A stretch of DNA of 64,000 nucleotides from CAWFKS01 sp963816435 (GTDB taxonomy: Bacteria > Pseudomonadota > Alphaproteobacteria > Rhizobiales > Rhizobiaceae). Below the pieces are notes generated by a model. It made no database searches. It had not been told where the DNA came from and saw nothing but the letters and a program-made list of their open reading frames with translations. Location of the stretch: NCBI GenBank assembly GCA_963816435.1, contig CAWFKS010000021.1, forward strand, positions 29,515-93,514. Reading direction: 5' to 3'. Of the stretch, positions 45,676 to 56,882 are shown in pieces (position 1 is the first letter of the stretch; each line of letters opens with the position of its first letter). A program made the position numbers and the translations under genes.

Positions 45676-47759
45676 CTATTCCGCTGCCTGCCTGAAACCG
45701 CCCCTGGCGAGCGCGGAGCACTCCGCCATGACGGCCGAGGCGCGGGCGATCGGGTTGGTGAGATAGAAGTCCGCCACGGCCGAGACGAACGGCGCCTTGT
45801 TGAGGCGGCCGCCCAGCTTCGCGAGCTTCGTCAACGTCGGCCGGCGTTGCCCGGCGCGATCTCGTCGAGCGCGGCGAAGTGCGGATAGTCGGCGTAGAGC
45901 TTCGTCCTGAGCTGCGCCAGCGAATCGAAGGGCAGCTTGTGGCCGAGCACGTCCGACAGGGCGCGCAGGATCGCCCAGTCCTCGCGCGCGTCGCCCGGCG
46001 CGAAGCCGGCGCGGTTGGTCATCTGCACGCGGCCCTCGGTATTGACGTAGGTCGCCGACTTCTCCGCGTAGGTGGCGGCCGGCAGGATGACGTCGGCGCG
46101 GTGGGCGCCGGCATCGCCATGGGTGCCGACATAGACCGTGAAGGCCTCGCCGATCGCCTGCATGTCGAACTCGTCGGCGCCGAGCAGGAACAGCACGTCC
46201 ATGGCGCCCATCATGCCGGCCATGTCCTTGCCGCCCTCGCCCGGCACGAAGCCGAGATCGAGCGCGCCGACGCGGGAAGCGGCGGTATGGAGCACGGCGA
46301 AGCCGTTCCAGTCGCCCGACATCGCGCCGACCGCATCGGCGATCTTCGCGGCCTGGCCCAGAATGGCTGCGCCATCGGGGCGCGACAGTGCGCCCTGCCC
46401 GACGATGATCAGCGGACGCTCGGCCTTCTTCAGGGCGTTGAGGAACTTGAGCTTGCCGTCGGCCAGGTCCTTGATCGTCTCCGGCCCGGCACCCAGCATC
46501 TCGTAGTCGTAGCGCAGGTCGCCGAACTCGCCGATCACGCCGATCGGCAGTTCGCCCATGCGCCAGCGCTTGCGGATGCGCGCGTTGAGCACGGGCGCCT
46601 CGAAGCGCGGATTGGCGCCGACGATCAGGATCGCGTCGGCATCCTCGATACCCTCGATGGTCGGGTTGAAGATATAGCTGGCGCGGCCCCGCTTCGGGTC
46701 GAGTGCCGCGCCGTCCTGGCGGCAATCCATGTTGGCGCTGCCCAGCGACTGCATCAGCAGCTTGAGCGCGTAGATCTCCTCGACGCTGGCGAGATCGCCG
46801 GCAATCGCGCCGATCCTGTCGCCGCCGGTCCTGGCGACGGCTTTCTTGATGGCGGCGAAGGCCTCCGGCCAGGTCGCCGGCGTCAGACGGCCGTTCTTGC
46901 GCACATAGGGCTGGTCGAGGCGCTGCGCGCGCAGCCCGTCCCAGATGAAGCGCGTCTTGTCGGAAATCCACTCCTCGTTCACCGCGTCGTTGACGCGCGG
47001 CAGGATGCGCATGACCTCGCGGCCGCGCGCGTCGACGCGGATCGCCGAGCCGACGGCGTCCATCACGTCGATCGATTCGGTCTTGGAGAGCTCCCACGGC
47101 CGCGCCTGGAAGGCGTAGGGCTTGGAGGTGAGCGCGCCGACCGGGCAGAGGTCGATGACGTTGCCCTGCAGCTCCGACGTCATCGCCTGCTCGAGATAGG
47201 TGGTGATCTCCATGTCCTCGCCGCGCCCCGTGGCGCCGAGCTCGGAGATTCCAGCGACTTCCGTCGTGAACCTCACGCAGCGCGTGCAGTGGATGCAGCG
47301 GTTCATGATGGTCTTGACCAGCGGGCCGATATACTTGTCCTCGACGGCGCGCTTGTTCTCGTGGAAGCGCGAGGAATCGACGCCGTAGGCCATCGCCTGG
47401 TCCTGCAGGTCGCATTCGCCGCCCTGGTCGCAGATCGGGCAGTCGAGCGGGTGGTTGATGAGCAGGAACTCCATCACCCCCTCGCGCGCCTTCTTCACCA
47501 TCGGCGTGTTGGTGAAGATCTCCGGCGGCTCGCCGTCCTTGCCGGGGCGCAGGTCGCGCACGCCCATGGCGCAGGAGGCCGCCGGCTTGGGCGGTCCGCC
47601 CTTCACCTCGATCAGGCACATGCGGCAGTTGCCGGCGATCGACAGCCGCTCGTGGAAGCAGAAGCGCGGAATCTCCGCACCCGCCTCCTCCGCCGCCTGC
47701 AGCAGCGTGTAGTGATCGGGAACCTCGATCTCTTTGCCGTCGACCTTCAGTCTAGCCAT
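45676..47759 (-). CDS. nuoG: NADH-quinone oxidoreductase subunit G, one frame break
   Basis: The large iron-sulfur subunit of complex I. The N-terminal 2Fe-2S ferredoxin domain shows CFHERLSIAGNCRMC, then the 4Fe-4S ligands CPICDQGGECDLQDQ and CIHCTRCVRF, followed by a molybdopterin-oxidoreductase-like domain. As given, the frame stops early after APGNAGRR. One missing base at about 45842 restores TLTKLAKLGGRLNKAPF through SAVMAECSALARGGFRQAAE to the stop at 45676. Corrected length is 694 residues, as expected. Confidence 0.93.
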
Positions 47760-47825
47760 TCGTCATTTCCCCGCGGCAGTCCCGCGCCTGTCTTCGTTCG
47801 GCGGCGTTGCTCGCCGCCGGCCCTT

Positions 47826-48552
47826 CTACTTCTTCGTGCCTTCGGCGGCCAACCGGGACGCCTGCGCGGCCCACTCGTCGCGCGCGATGCGGCCCGCGAA
47901 CCCCAGCTGCTCGTCGAGCCAGGCGATCTCGGCCTCGGTCGAGTGCCGCGACCTGCCCGTACGTCCAGATGCCGAAGCCGTTCAAGACCTGCTCGAGCTT
48001 CGGCCCGACGCCGGAGATCGCCTTGAGATCGTCCGGCACGTCCGGCCTGTCGATGGCGGCCGGCCGCGCCGTTTTCGCGGGTGCCACCGCGACGTCGGCG
48101 GCTGCTTCGGCCATCTCGGGCTTGGCCGCCTTCGCCGCCTTGCCGGCATCTGCGGCGGTCGCGGCCGCTGTCCGGGCCGACCTGCGCGCTTCCGCAATGA
48201 CGGTGCGAACCGCGGCTTCACTCTTCTTCGCTACCGGCGTCTCGCGCGCTGCGGCCGGCTTCGGCTTCGCGGGCGTCGGTGTCTCGGCGAGCGCCTCGGC
48301 CTGCAGGATGCGCTGCGAGGCCTCGGCCGCGCCCGCGAGCGTGCCCATCCACATGCCGAACGCCTGGCCGGCCATTCCCATGCCGATCGCCGAGGCAGCC
48401 GCCATCCCGGCCACCGGGTGCGCCATCAGGTTGACGAAGCCGGCGAGTTCGGGCGGCATCGGCGCGGTGTAGGTCTTCGCCATCTTCTGCCAGTGCTGCT
48501 GCAGCTCTTCCATCTCGGGCGCAAATGCGTCGGGCATCGGAAACATCGACAT
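47826..48552 (-). CDS. Complex I operon HHH-domain protein with phasin-like N-terminus, one frame break
   Basis: About 241 residues after correction. The N-terminal part (EMEELQQHWQKMAKTYTAPM and a Gly/Ala/Met helical stretch GMAAASAIGMGMAGQAFGMW) recalls phasin-like proteins. An Ala-Lys-rich linker follows (about 90-165). The C-terminus is a helix-hairpin-helix module: DDLKAISGVGPKLEQVLNG, GIWTYGQVAAL. Removing one base near 47942 continues it TEAEIAWLDEQLGFAGRIAR to a Thr-Lys-Lys end. It is inserted between nuoF and nuoG. A closely related HHH module is fused to NuoE in the same operon. Function unknown. Confidence 0.8.
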
Positions 48553-48645
48553 CGGTATTCTCCTTCGTCGCTCTCTCGCTTCGCCCTGCGTTCCGGTCGT
48601 TTCCTCGTCGCGCGCCGGCGGCGCGCATGCTTTTTGCAGTCCGCT

Positions 48646-49949
<1,304 letters not shown>

Positions 49950-49958
49950 TCCGCTCCC

Positions 49959-51235
49959 CTATCTCGGCTTCTTGCCGAACACGCGGACATATTCCTCCTC
50001 GCCGCCCTTGGCCAGCGCGTCGGCCTGGCGCACCCAGTTCTCGCGCTCGATGCGGCCGCGGAAGTTGAGATGGCCGTCGACCCAGGCGCGCTCGGCTTCC
50101 GTCCACGCAGCGATCTGCGCGTAGGTGTAGATGCCGAGCCCGTGCAGCTTGGCCTCGATGCCCGGGCCGATGCCGGAGATCATCTTGAGATCGTCGGGCT
50201 GGTCCGGCTTGGCGACGGCCGCCGGCCGGCTGTCCGGCGGCGGTCGGCTCGACCACCTGTTCGTCCGACGTCGACGGCATCGGTGCGCGCGCGCGTGGCC
50301 CCCTTCGGCTTGCCGCCCGTCAGCTCCGGCGAGCGGTAGGGAGCGCCGGCTGGCTGGTGGGCTTCGGGTTCCGACTGCGCTGCTTGCCGCCCGGCGCGAT
50401 CCCTTCGGGAACCCTGTTGGCGGCCGTCTCGGATTCCTTCGGCGGGCTGACGCTCTCCGCCTTCTCGGCGGCCGGGCTCGCCTTCTTCGGCGACGGCGAC
50501 TTGATGGCGTCGTCGGTGGCGCGCGAGCCGGTCTCCGGCTTGGCGGCCTTCGACGGAGGGGCTTTGGCGCCTTCCGCGGCCTGCTTGCGGCTGCCGGACG
50601 GCCTCTCCTTGCCGGTGACGGCCTTCTCGTCCTTCAGGGTCGTGAAGCCGCTCTCAGGCGCGGAATACCAGCGATCGACCTGCGGACCGGGCTTGACGGT
50701 GTCGCCCTTGCCGGCGTCGAAGGCGTCGATGATCTCTTCCAGCCGCTCCGGGCGTCAGATCCTCGTAGGTGTCCTTGAAGATCATCACCATCGGCGCGTT
50801 GACGCAGGCGCCGAGGCACTCGACCTCCTCCCACGACAGCGTGCCGGCCTCGTTGGTGTGGAACTGCTCGGGATGGATCTTCGAGCGGCAGACGTCCATC
50901 AGCGCTTCCGAGCCGCGCAGCATGCACGGCGTGGTGCCGCAGACCTGCACATGGGCGCGGGTGCCGACCGGCGCGAGCTGGTACTGGGTGTAGAAGGTGG
51001 CGACCTCGAGCACGCGGATATAGGGCATGTCGAGCATGTCGGCGACGTGCTCGATCGCGGCCTGGGTGACCCAGCCCTCCTGCTCCTGCGCGCGCATGAG
51101 CAGCGGGATCACCGCCGAGTGCTGCCGGCCCTTGGGGTATTTCTTGATCGTCTGCCTGGCCCAGGCGGCGTTCGCCCGGGAGAAGGCGAAGCTGGCTGGC
51201 TGGACGGCTGGCTCTGCGAGACGGCGAACTGACAT
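49959..51235 (-). CDS. nuoE: NADH-quinone oxidoreductase subunit E with C-terminal HHH extension, about four frame breaks
   Basis: The N-terminal thioredoxin-like 2Fe-2S domain (about residues 1-165) has ligands in CGTTPCMLRGS and CLGACVNAPM. After one extra base near 50757 the frame continues ERLEEIIDAFDAGKGDTVKP and into a long Lys/Pro/Ala-rich linker. Further shifts near 50345, 50275 and 50228 lead to DDLKMISGIGPGIEAKLHGL and the HHH module ending VRVFGKKPR. NuoE proteins of about 400 residues with this tail are, as I recall, typical of Mesorhizobium relatives. The start overlaps the nuoD stop (TAATG). The HHH tail is paralogous to the gene between nuoF and nuoG. Confidence 0.85.
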
Positions 51236-52421
51236 TATCTATCGACCTCTCCGAACACGATGTCGATCGAGCCCAGCACCGCCGAGACGTCGGCCAGCAT
51301 GTGGCCGCGGCACAGGAAGTCCATCGCCTGCAGATGGGCGAAACCGGGCGCGCGGATCTTGGCGCGGTAGGGCTTGTTGGTGCCGTCGGCGACCAGATAG
51401 ACGCCGAACTCGCCCTTCGGCGCCTCGACGCAGGCGTAGACCTCGCCCTCCGGCACGCGGTAGCCCTCGGTGTAGAGCTTGAAGTGGTGGATCAGCGCTT
51501 CCATCGAGCGCTTCATCTCGCCGCGCTTGCGGCGGCACGATCTTGCCGTCGGTGTTGGACACCGGCCCCTTGCCGTCGGCGCTCATCAGCTTGTCGACGC
51601 ACTGGCGCATGATCTTGGCCGACTGGCGCATCTCCTCCATGCGGATCAGGTAGCGGTCGAAGCAGTCGCCGTTCTTGCCGACGGGAATGTCGAAATCCAT
51701 CTCCGGGTAGCACTCGTAGGGCTGGCTCTTGCGCAGGTCCCAGGGCGCGCCGGAGCCGCGCACCATGACGCCGGAAAAGCCCCACGCCCAGGCATCGTCG
51801 AGATCGACGACGCCGATGTCGACGTTGCGCTGCTTGAAGATGCGGTTGCCGGTCAGCAGATTGTCGAGGTCGTCGAGCGTCTTGTAGGAACGGCTCGATC
51901 CACAGGCCGATGTCCTCGACCAGCTTCTCGGGCAGGTCCTCGTGGACGCCGCCCGGCCGGAAATAGGCGGCGTGCATGCGCGAGCCGGAGGCACGCTCGT
52001 AGAAGACCATCAGCTTCTCGCGCTCCTCGAAGCCCCACAGCGGCGGGGTGAGCGCGCCGACGTCCATCGCCTGCGTGGTGACGTTGAGCAGGTGCGACAG
52101 GATGCGGCCGATCTCGGAATAGAGCACGCGGATCAACTGGCCGCGCCGCGGCACCTCGATGCCGAGCAGCCTCTCGACCGCCAGGCACCAGGCATGCTCC
52201 TGGTTCATCGGCGCGACATAGTCGAGCCGGTCGAAATAGGGCAGCGCCTGGAGATAGGTCTTGGCCTCGATCAGCTTCTCGGTGCCGCGATGCAGCAGGC
52301 CGATATGCGGATCGACGCGCTCGACGACCTCGCCGTCGAGCTCGAGCACGAGACGCAGAACGCCGTGCGCGGCAGGGTGCTGCGGGCCGAAATTGATGTT
52401 GAAGTTACGTACACCGGGCAT
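51235..52421 (-). CDS. nuoD: NADH-quinone oxidoreductase subunit D, two frame breaks
   Basis: The 49-kDa quinone-site subunit. Motifs: INFGPQHPAAHGVLRLVLEL, HIGLLHRGTEKLIE, YVAPMNQEHAWCLAVE and FYERASGSRMHAAYFRPGGV. As given the frame is lost after DIGLWIEPFL. Removing one base near 51890 gives KTLDDLDNLLTGNRIFKQRN, and removing another near 51531 gives RGEMKRSMEALIHHFKLY and the normal end IDIVFGEVDR. Corrected length is 394 residues. Both are one-base insertions. Confidence 0.93.
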
Positions 52422-52491
52422 GCTGGGCTTCGCCGTAAATGGTGAATCGTGATCTGTCTCTACTCAACGCTCTGACCCGCGGCTCCGCGGC

Positions 52492-53095
52492 TCACTGCTT
52501 CGCCTTCTCATCGCCCGGCAGCACGTAGTCGGTGCCCTCCCAGGGCGAGAGAAAATCGAAATTGCGGAATTCCTGCTTGAGTTCGACCGGCTCGTAGACG
52601 ACGCGCTGGACGTCGGCGTCGTAGCGGACCTCGACGAAGCCGGTGAGCGGGAAATCCTTGCGCAGCGGATGCCCCTCGAAGCCGTAGTCGGTGAGGATGC
52701 GCCTCAGATCGGGATGGCCGGTGAACAGCATGCCGTAGAGGTCGTAGATCTCGCGCTCGAACCAGTCGGCGCCCGGGAAAACGCCCGTCACCGACGGCAC
52801 CGGCGTTTCCTCGTCGGTCTGCACGCGCACCCGAATGCGCTGGTTCTGGCGCGGCGAAAGCAGGTGATAGACGACGTCGAAGCGCTTCAGCCGCGCCGGA
52901 TAGTCGACGCCGGAGATGTCGATGATCGACACGAACTGGCACTGCACGTCGTTCTTGCAGGAAGGTCAGCACGTCGACGATGTCGCCGGCGTCTGCGATC
53001 AGCGTCAGCTCGTCATAGGCGATGATCGCGTCCTCGACCTGGGCGTCGAGCTTTTCCTTGATGTAGGCCGCAAGGTCCTTGAGGGCTTCGTTCAT
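52492..53095 (-). CDS. nuoC: NADH-quinone oxidoreductase subunit C, one frame break
   Basis: The 30-kDa subunit of complex I. The N-terminal part is MNEALKDLAAYIKEKLDAQV. One extra base near 52963 must be removed to pass from DVLTFL to KNDVQCQFVSIIDISGVDYP. The signature FEREIYDLYGMLFTGHPDLR is present, followed by RRILTDYGFEGHPLRKDFPL. Corrected length is 200 residues, which matches the family. Confidence 0.93.
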
Positions 53096-53108
53096 GATCG
53101 CCCTTCTC

Positions 53109-53690
53109 CTACCGCTCGATCGTGCCGGTGCGGCGGATCTTCTTCTGAAGAAGCAGGATGCCGTAAAGCAGCGCCTCGGCGGTCGGCGGGCAGCCGGGCA
53201 CGTAGATGTCGACCGGCACGATGCGGTCGCAGCCGCGCACCACCGAATAGGAATAGTGATAGTAGCCGCCGCCGTTGGCGCACGAGCCCATGGAGATGAC
53301 GTAGCGCGGCTCGGGCATCTGGTCGTAGACCTTGCGCAGCGGCGGGGCCATCTTGTTGGTCAGCGTGCCGGCGACGATCATCACGTCGGACTGGCGCGGC
53401 GAGGCGCGCGGGGCGACGCCGAAGCGCTCGACGTCGTAGCGCGGCATCGAGGTCTGCATCATCTCGACGGCGCAGCAGGCCAGACCGAACGTCATCCACA
53501 TGAGCGAGCCGGTGCGCGCCCAGGTGATCAGCGCCTCGGAAGAGGTGACCAGGAAACCCTTGTCGGAGAGCTCGTTGTTCAAATCGCCGTAGAACGGATC
53601 GTCCGCACCCACCGGCTTGCCGGTACGCGGATCGAGAATGCCCTTCGGCTGCGGCGAGACGAGCGTGTTGGAAGCGTCGTTCAATCCCAT
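53109..53690 (-). CDS. nuoB: NADH-quinone oxidoreductase subunit B
   Basis: A 193-residue subunit carrying cluster N2, the last electron donor to quinone. The cluster ligands are in FGLACCAVEMM, ISMGSCANGGGYYHYSYSVV and YVPGCPPTAEALLYGI. ATG 53690 lies inside the last codons of nuoA (10-bp overlap). Full length, no frame break. Confidence 0.95.
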   Translation of the reverse strand: MGLNDASNTLVSPQPKGILDPRTGKPVGADDPFYGDLNNELSDKGFLVTSSEALITWARTGSLMWMTFGLACCAVEMMQTSMPRYDVERFGVAPRASPRQSDVMIVAGTLTNKMAPPLRKVYDQMPEPRYVISMGSCANGGGYYHYSYSVVRGCDRIVPVDIYVPGCPPTAEALLYGILLLQKKIRRTGTIER

Positions 53691-54046
53691 TCCAGCGCTC
53701 CCTTTCTCCACTCGTAGATGAAGCCGATCGTCAGCACGGCCAGGAAGACCATCATCGACCAGAACCCGAACCAGCCGATGGCGCCGAAGGACACCGCCCA
53801 GGGAAACAGGAAGGCGACCTCGAGGTCGAAGATGATGAAGAGGATGGCGACCAGGTAGAATCGCACGTCGAACTTCATGCGGGCGTCGTCGAAGGCGTTG
53901 AAGCCGCATTCGTAGGCCGACAGCTTCTCCGGATCGGGATTCTTGTAGGCGATGACGAAGGGCGCCACCAGCAGCGCGGCGCCGATGACAAAGGCAACCG
54001 CTATGAAGATGACGATCGGCAGATATGAAGCGAGCAGTTCGTTCAT
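53681..54046 (-). CDS. nuoA: NADH-quinone oxidoreductase subunit A
   Basis: A 121-residue, three-helix membrane subunit, first gene of the operon. Hallmarks: KLSAYECGFNAFDDARMKFD, then VRFYLVAILFIIFDLEVAFLFPWA. ATG 54046 fits homologues. The operon promoter must lie between 54047 and about 54234. Confidence 0.95.
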   Translation of the reverse strand: MNELLASYLPIVIFIAVAFVIGAALLVAPFVIAYKNPDPEKLSAYECGFNAFDDARMKFDVRFYLVAILFIIFDLEVAFLFPWAVSFGAIGWFGFWSMMVFLAVLTIGFIYEWRKGALEWD

Positions 54047-54234
54047 TTCGTCCTTCCGTGTGCCGCGGTCCTCATGCCGAATATAGGCCCGTAAGGCCAA
54101 GGCGGAAACCGTGCAAATCCGGAGCTTTTTCGGCCGGGCGGCCATGCTGCAACGCGGCGAGGGTTAGCGCAGCCGGCATGGCGAAGCAAGTCAAAGATTG
54201 GCCGCTTTTCCGCCACGGTCGCATCGGCTGGCGG

Positions 54235-55124
54235 CTACCGCGACGGCATGTCGCCCCGCAGCTCCGCGATCGACTGCAGGGCCGCGGCGGAGGTCGTCTC
54301 CCGAACCGAGCCTCGCCCCGAGGCGGCCGATCTCTTCCTGGACGTCGGCGATAGCGTCGGCCAGCGCGAAGCCTGCCGGAAAGCCGAGCTCCCGCATCGA
54401 GGCCGCCGATTCCCGCATCTCGGCGGCGCGACGCACACCGTGACGGGTGACGCGCTCGAGCTGGTAGAGCGGAAACTCCGGCCAGCCGAGCTTTTCGTAG
54501 GAGTTCGAAAGGGAGGAATAGACCCGGTCGAGACAGCCGGCGGCATGGGCCGCCAGCAGCGCCTGCACGGTGATCGCCTCCAGTCCCTTCACGAACAGGC
54601 TGCGGATCATCTTGACCGAGGTCGCCGCGCCGATCTCCGCGCCCGCGGTATCGAAGGCGAAGCCGAGGCGCGAAAGCGTCTCGCCCACCTCCCCTTCAAC
54701 GCCTGCCGGCGACCAGGACCGGCGTGCGGTGGCCACGCGGATGGACGGGCGCCATCACGGCCATGTCGAGATAGGCCGCACCCGATGGCGCCAGCAGCGC
54801 CGCGGTCTCGCGCTTGCGCGCGGCCGACACCGAATTGATGTCTACATAGAGCTGGCCCGGCCGCAAAGCGGTCGCCACCGAGCGCGCGGCTTCGAGGCTG
54901 TCGGCGGCGGTGACGGCCGAGAATATCCAGTCCGCCCCGGCGACCGCATGCGGGGCGTCCGGGGCGAGTTCGACGCCGAGCTTTTCGGCCGCCTTCCTAA
55001 GCTCGGCGCCCTCGCCCTTGTCCTGCAGGATGTCGTAGGCGGCAAAGGAAAGGCCGGCGTCCTCGCGCAGGCTGGCGACGAACGCGCGGGCGGCCTCTCC
55101 GAAGCCGATAAAGGCGATGTGCAT
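54235..55124 (-). CDS. NAD(P)-dependent dehydrogenase with DUF1932 domain, two frame breaks
   Basis: A beta-hydroxyacid-dehydrogenase/6-phosphogluconate-dehydrogenase-like protein of about 295 residues after correction. The Rossmann start MHIAFIGFGEAARAFVASLR is clear, and the substrate region reads YVDINSVSAARKRE. One extra base near 54713 separates PVLVAG from GVEGEVGETLSRLGFAFDTA. The DUF1932 part carries ATSVKMIRSLFVKGLEAI with the catalytic Lys. A second extra base near 54306 leads to the end RETTSAAALQSIAELRGDM. Substrate unknown. It stands between nuoA and tRNA-Asp. Confidence 0.8.
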
Positions 55125-55227
55125 GAACGTGCTCCCTTTTTGCGATTCGGCGCCCCGGCACGGGCCGGCTGGCGCCCCTGTGCGCAGGGTCCCGACTGCC
55201 CGAGCATCGTCATGGTCAAGGGAAGAA

Positions 55228-55304
55228 TGGCGCGAGTGACGGGGCTCGAACCCGCGACCTCCGGCGTGACAGGCCGGCACTCTAACCGACTGAGCTACAC
55301 CCGC
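55228..55304 (-). tRNA. tRNA-Asp (GTC)
   Basis: A 77-nt tRNA with acceptor GCGGGTG/CACTCGC, D-arm AGCTCAGTCGGTTAGAG, anticodon arm CCGGC-CTGTCAC-GCCGG (anticodon GTC), T-loop TTCGAGC, discriminator G and encoded CCA. Confidence 0.96.
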
Positions 55305-55603
55305 GCATCGGACGCGGCGAAGGCTGGCTCGCCCCGCGTCGTGGCGCTCAATTAGGGGCTTCTCCGGGGAGTGTCAAGCGCCGCGAACGCTGCTTGGCGG
55401 GTTGCCTCCTTCGCACTCCTGCGAGGCGACAATCGCGGCGAGCGAACGGTCTCCGCGCCACCGGCCGACGGCGCGGGCACGACACCGATTTTGGCTTGCG
55501 GGACGCGGCGGGAATGCCTAAACGGCTCGCTGGCGACAATGGCCGACAGCAGCTTGCGTCGGCCGCCGCCGTATCGGCCGGGTCGCGAAGGCGGCCACCG
55601 GGC
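55305..55603. other. Spacer between two divergent tRNAs, no gene seen
   Basis: About 300 bp with no frame of family resemblance. It presumably carries the promoters of tRNA-Asp (leftward) and tRNA-Val (rightward). I see no repeat or operator in it. Confidence 0.5.
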
Positions 55604-55679
<76 letters not shown>

Positions 55680-55876
55680 GTCTTTTCAAAGACTGGAACG
55701 ATCTGTCGCCGTCTCCCGCACCGACACCGCGAAAGCCATCGCGCTCGCAGCACGGGAGGGAGAAGCGGCTCCGCGCCTAGCGGCCCCGCTCTCCCGCATG
55801 CGAATCGAGAGGTTCGCTATTAAAAATCCCGGCCAACGGCGGTGAGAGCCCGGAAAGAGTTCCAGACGGTCGGGGC

Positions 55877-56857
55877 CTATGGCGCGACGATCGGCGTCGC
55901 CTTCAGATCGGACTCGCCGAGCTCGGCTCCCGCGAAGGTGCTGCCCTCCTCGAACCATGAGCGCGGTGCCGGCGCGCCCCACAGGGTCTGCCGCTGCGGG
56001 TCCTTCAGATCCCACCTGATCGGCTCGAGGTCGGGATCGACCGTCTGGTAGTCCGAACAGTAGATCTCGATGCGGTGACCGTCGGGGTCCCGCACGTAGA
56101 GGAAGAAGGCGTTCGAGATGCCGTGCCTGCCGGGCCCACGTTCGATGTTGGCGAGGTAGCCGGTCGTCGACATGAGGTCGAGCAGGTCGATGATGTTGAG
56201 CGGGGTCGGCACCCAGAAGGCGGTGTGGTGCAGGCGCGGGCCGCGCCCATTGGTGAAGGCAATGTCGTGGACGCCACCCTTGCGGTGCATCCACGCCGCC
56301 CACAGGCGCCCGGTCTCCTCGTCCTCGGTGTATTCGGTGACCCTGAAGCCGAGCTCGTTGTAGAAGGCGACGCTCTCGTCGACATTGACGGTGAAGCAGT
56401 TGAAGTGATCGATCCGCAACGGCTTCACGCCGCGATAGAGCGCGTATTGCTGGTGGATCGGCGGCAGGCGGTCCATGCGCGCATAGAATTCCAGCGGCAC
56501 GCCGAACGGGTCGCGCGTGCGCAGCGTGCGCGACTGGAACGGCCGTTCCACCCACTCCACCGGAAGATCCTTGTCGCGAAAGAACTGCTCGGCCCTGTCG
56601 AGATCCGCCTCGTCGAACAGCTTGAAGCCCAGATGCTCGGCCGCCGGCTCGTCGCCCTTCCTGAGCACGATGCAGTGGTGGCCACGCTCCTCGAGGGCGC
56701 GCAGCATGATCACCTCGCCGTCCTCGTGGGTCACCTGCAGGCCGAGTGTGTCGACGTAGAAGGCACGGCTCCTGGCCAGGTCGCGCACGATCAGCTCGAC
56801 ATGGCTGAGCCGAACGATGTTGAACGTCGGATAGAGATTGGGTGCGGGCACCGGCAT
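55877..56857 (-). CDS. hpaD: Homoprotocatechuate 2,3-dioxygenase (VOC extradiol type)
   Basis: A 326-residue extradiol dioxygenase that opens 3,4-dihydroxyphenylacetate next to its hydroxyl groups, giving 5-carboxymethyl-2-hydroxymuconate semialdehyde. It has two tandem VOC domains: about 17-125 (LSHVELIVRDLARSRAFYVD) and 145-275. The second carries the probable metal ligands His151 (RIDHFN), His210 (RLHHTAFW) and Glu264 (HRIEIYCSDY). It resembles the Brevibacterium fuscum enzyme in order and spacing. It is downstream of hpaE and hpaF on the same strand, in a divergent cluster with hpaG and hpaR. Confidence 0.9.
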   Translation of the reverse strand: MPVPAPNLYPTFNIVRLSHVELIVRDLARSRAFYVDTLGLQVTHEDGEVIMLRALEERGHHCIVLRKGDEPAAEHLGFKLFDEADLDRAEQFFRDKDLPVEWVERPFQSRTLRTRDPFGVPLEFYARMDRLPPIHQQYALYRGVKPLRIDHFNCFTVNVDESVAFYNELGFRVTEYTEDEETGRLWAAWMHRKGGVHDIAFTNGRGPRLHHTAFWVPTPLNIIDLLDLMSTTGYLANIERGPGRHGISNAFFLYVRDPDGHRIEIYCSDYQTVDPDLEPIRWDLKDPQRQTLWGAPAPRSWFEEGSTFAGAELGESDLKATPIVAP

Positions 56858-56882
56858 CGAGACTGTCCTCCTCCCCTTCGGA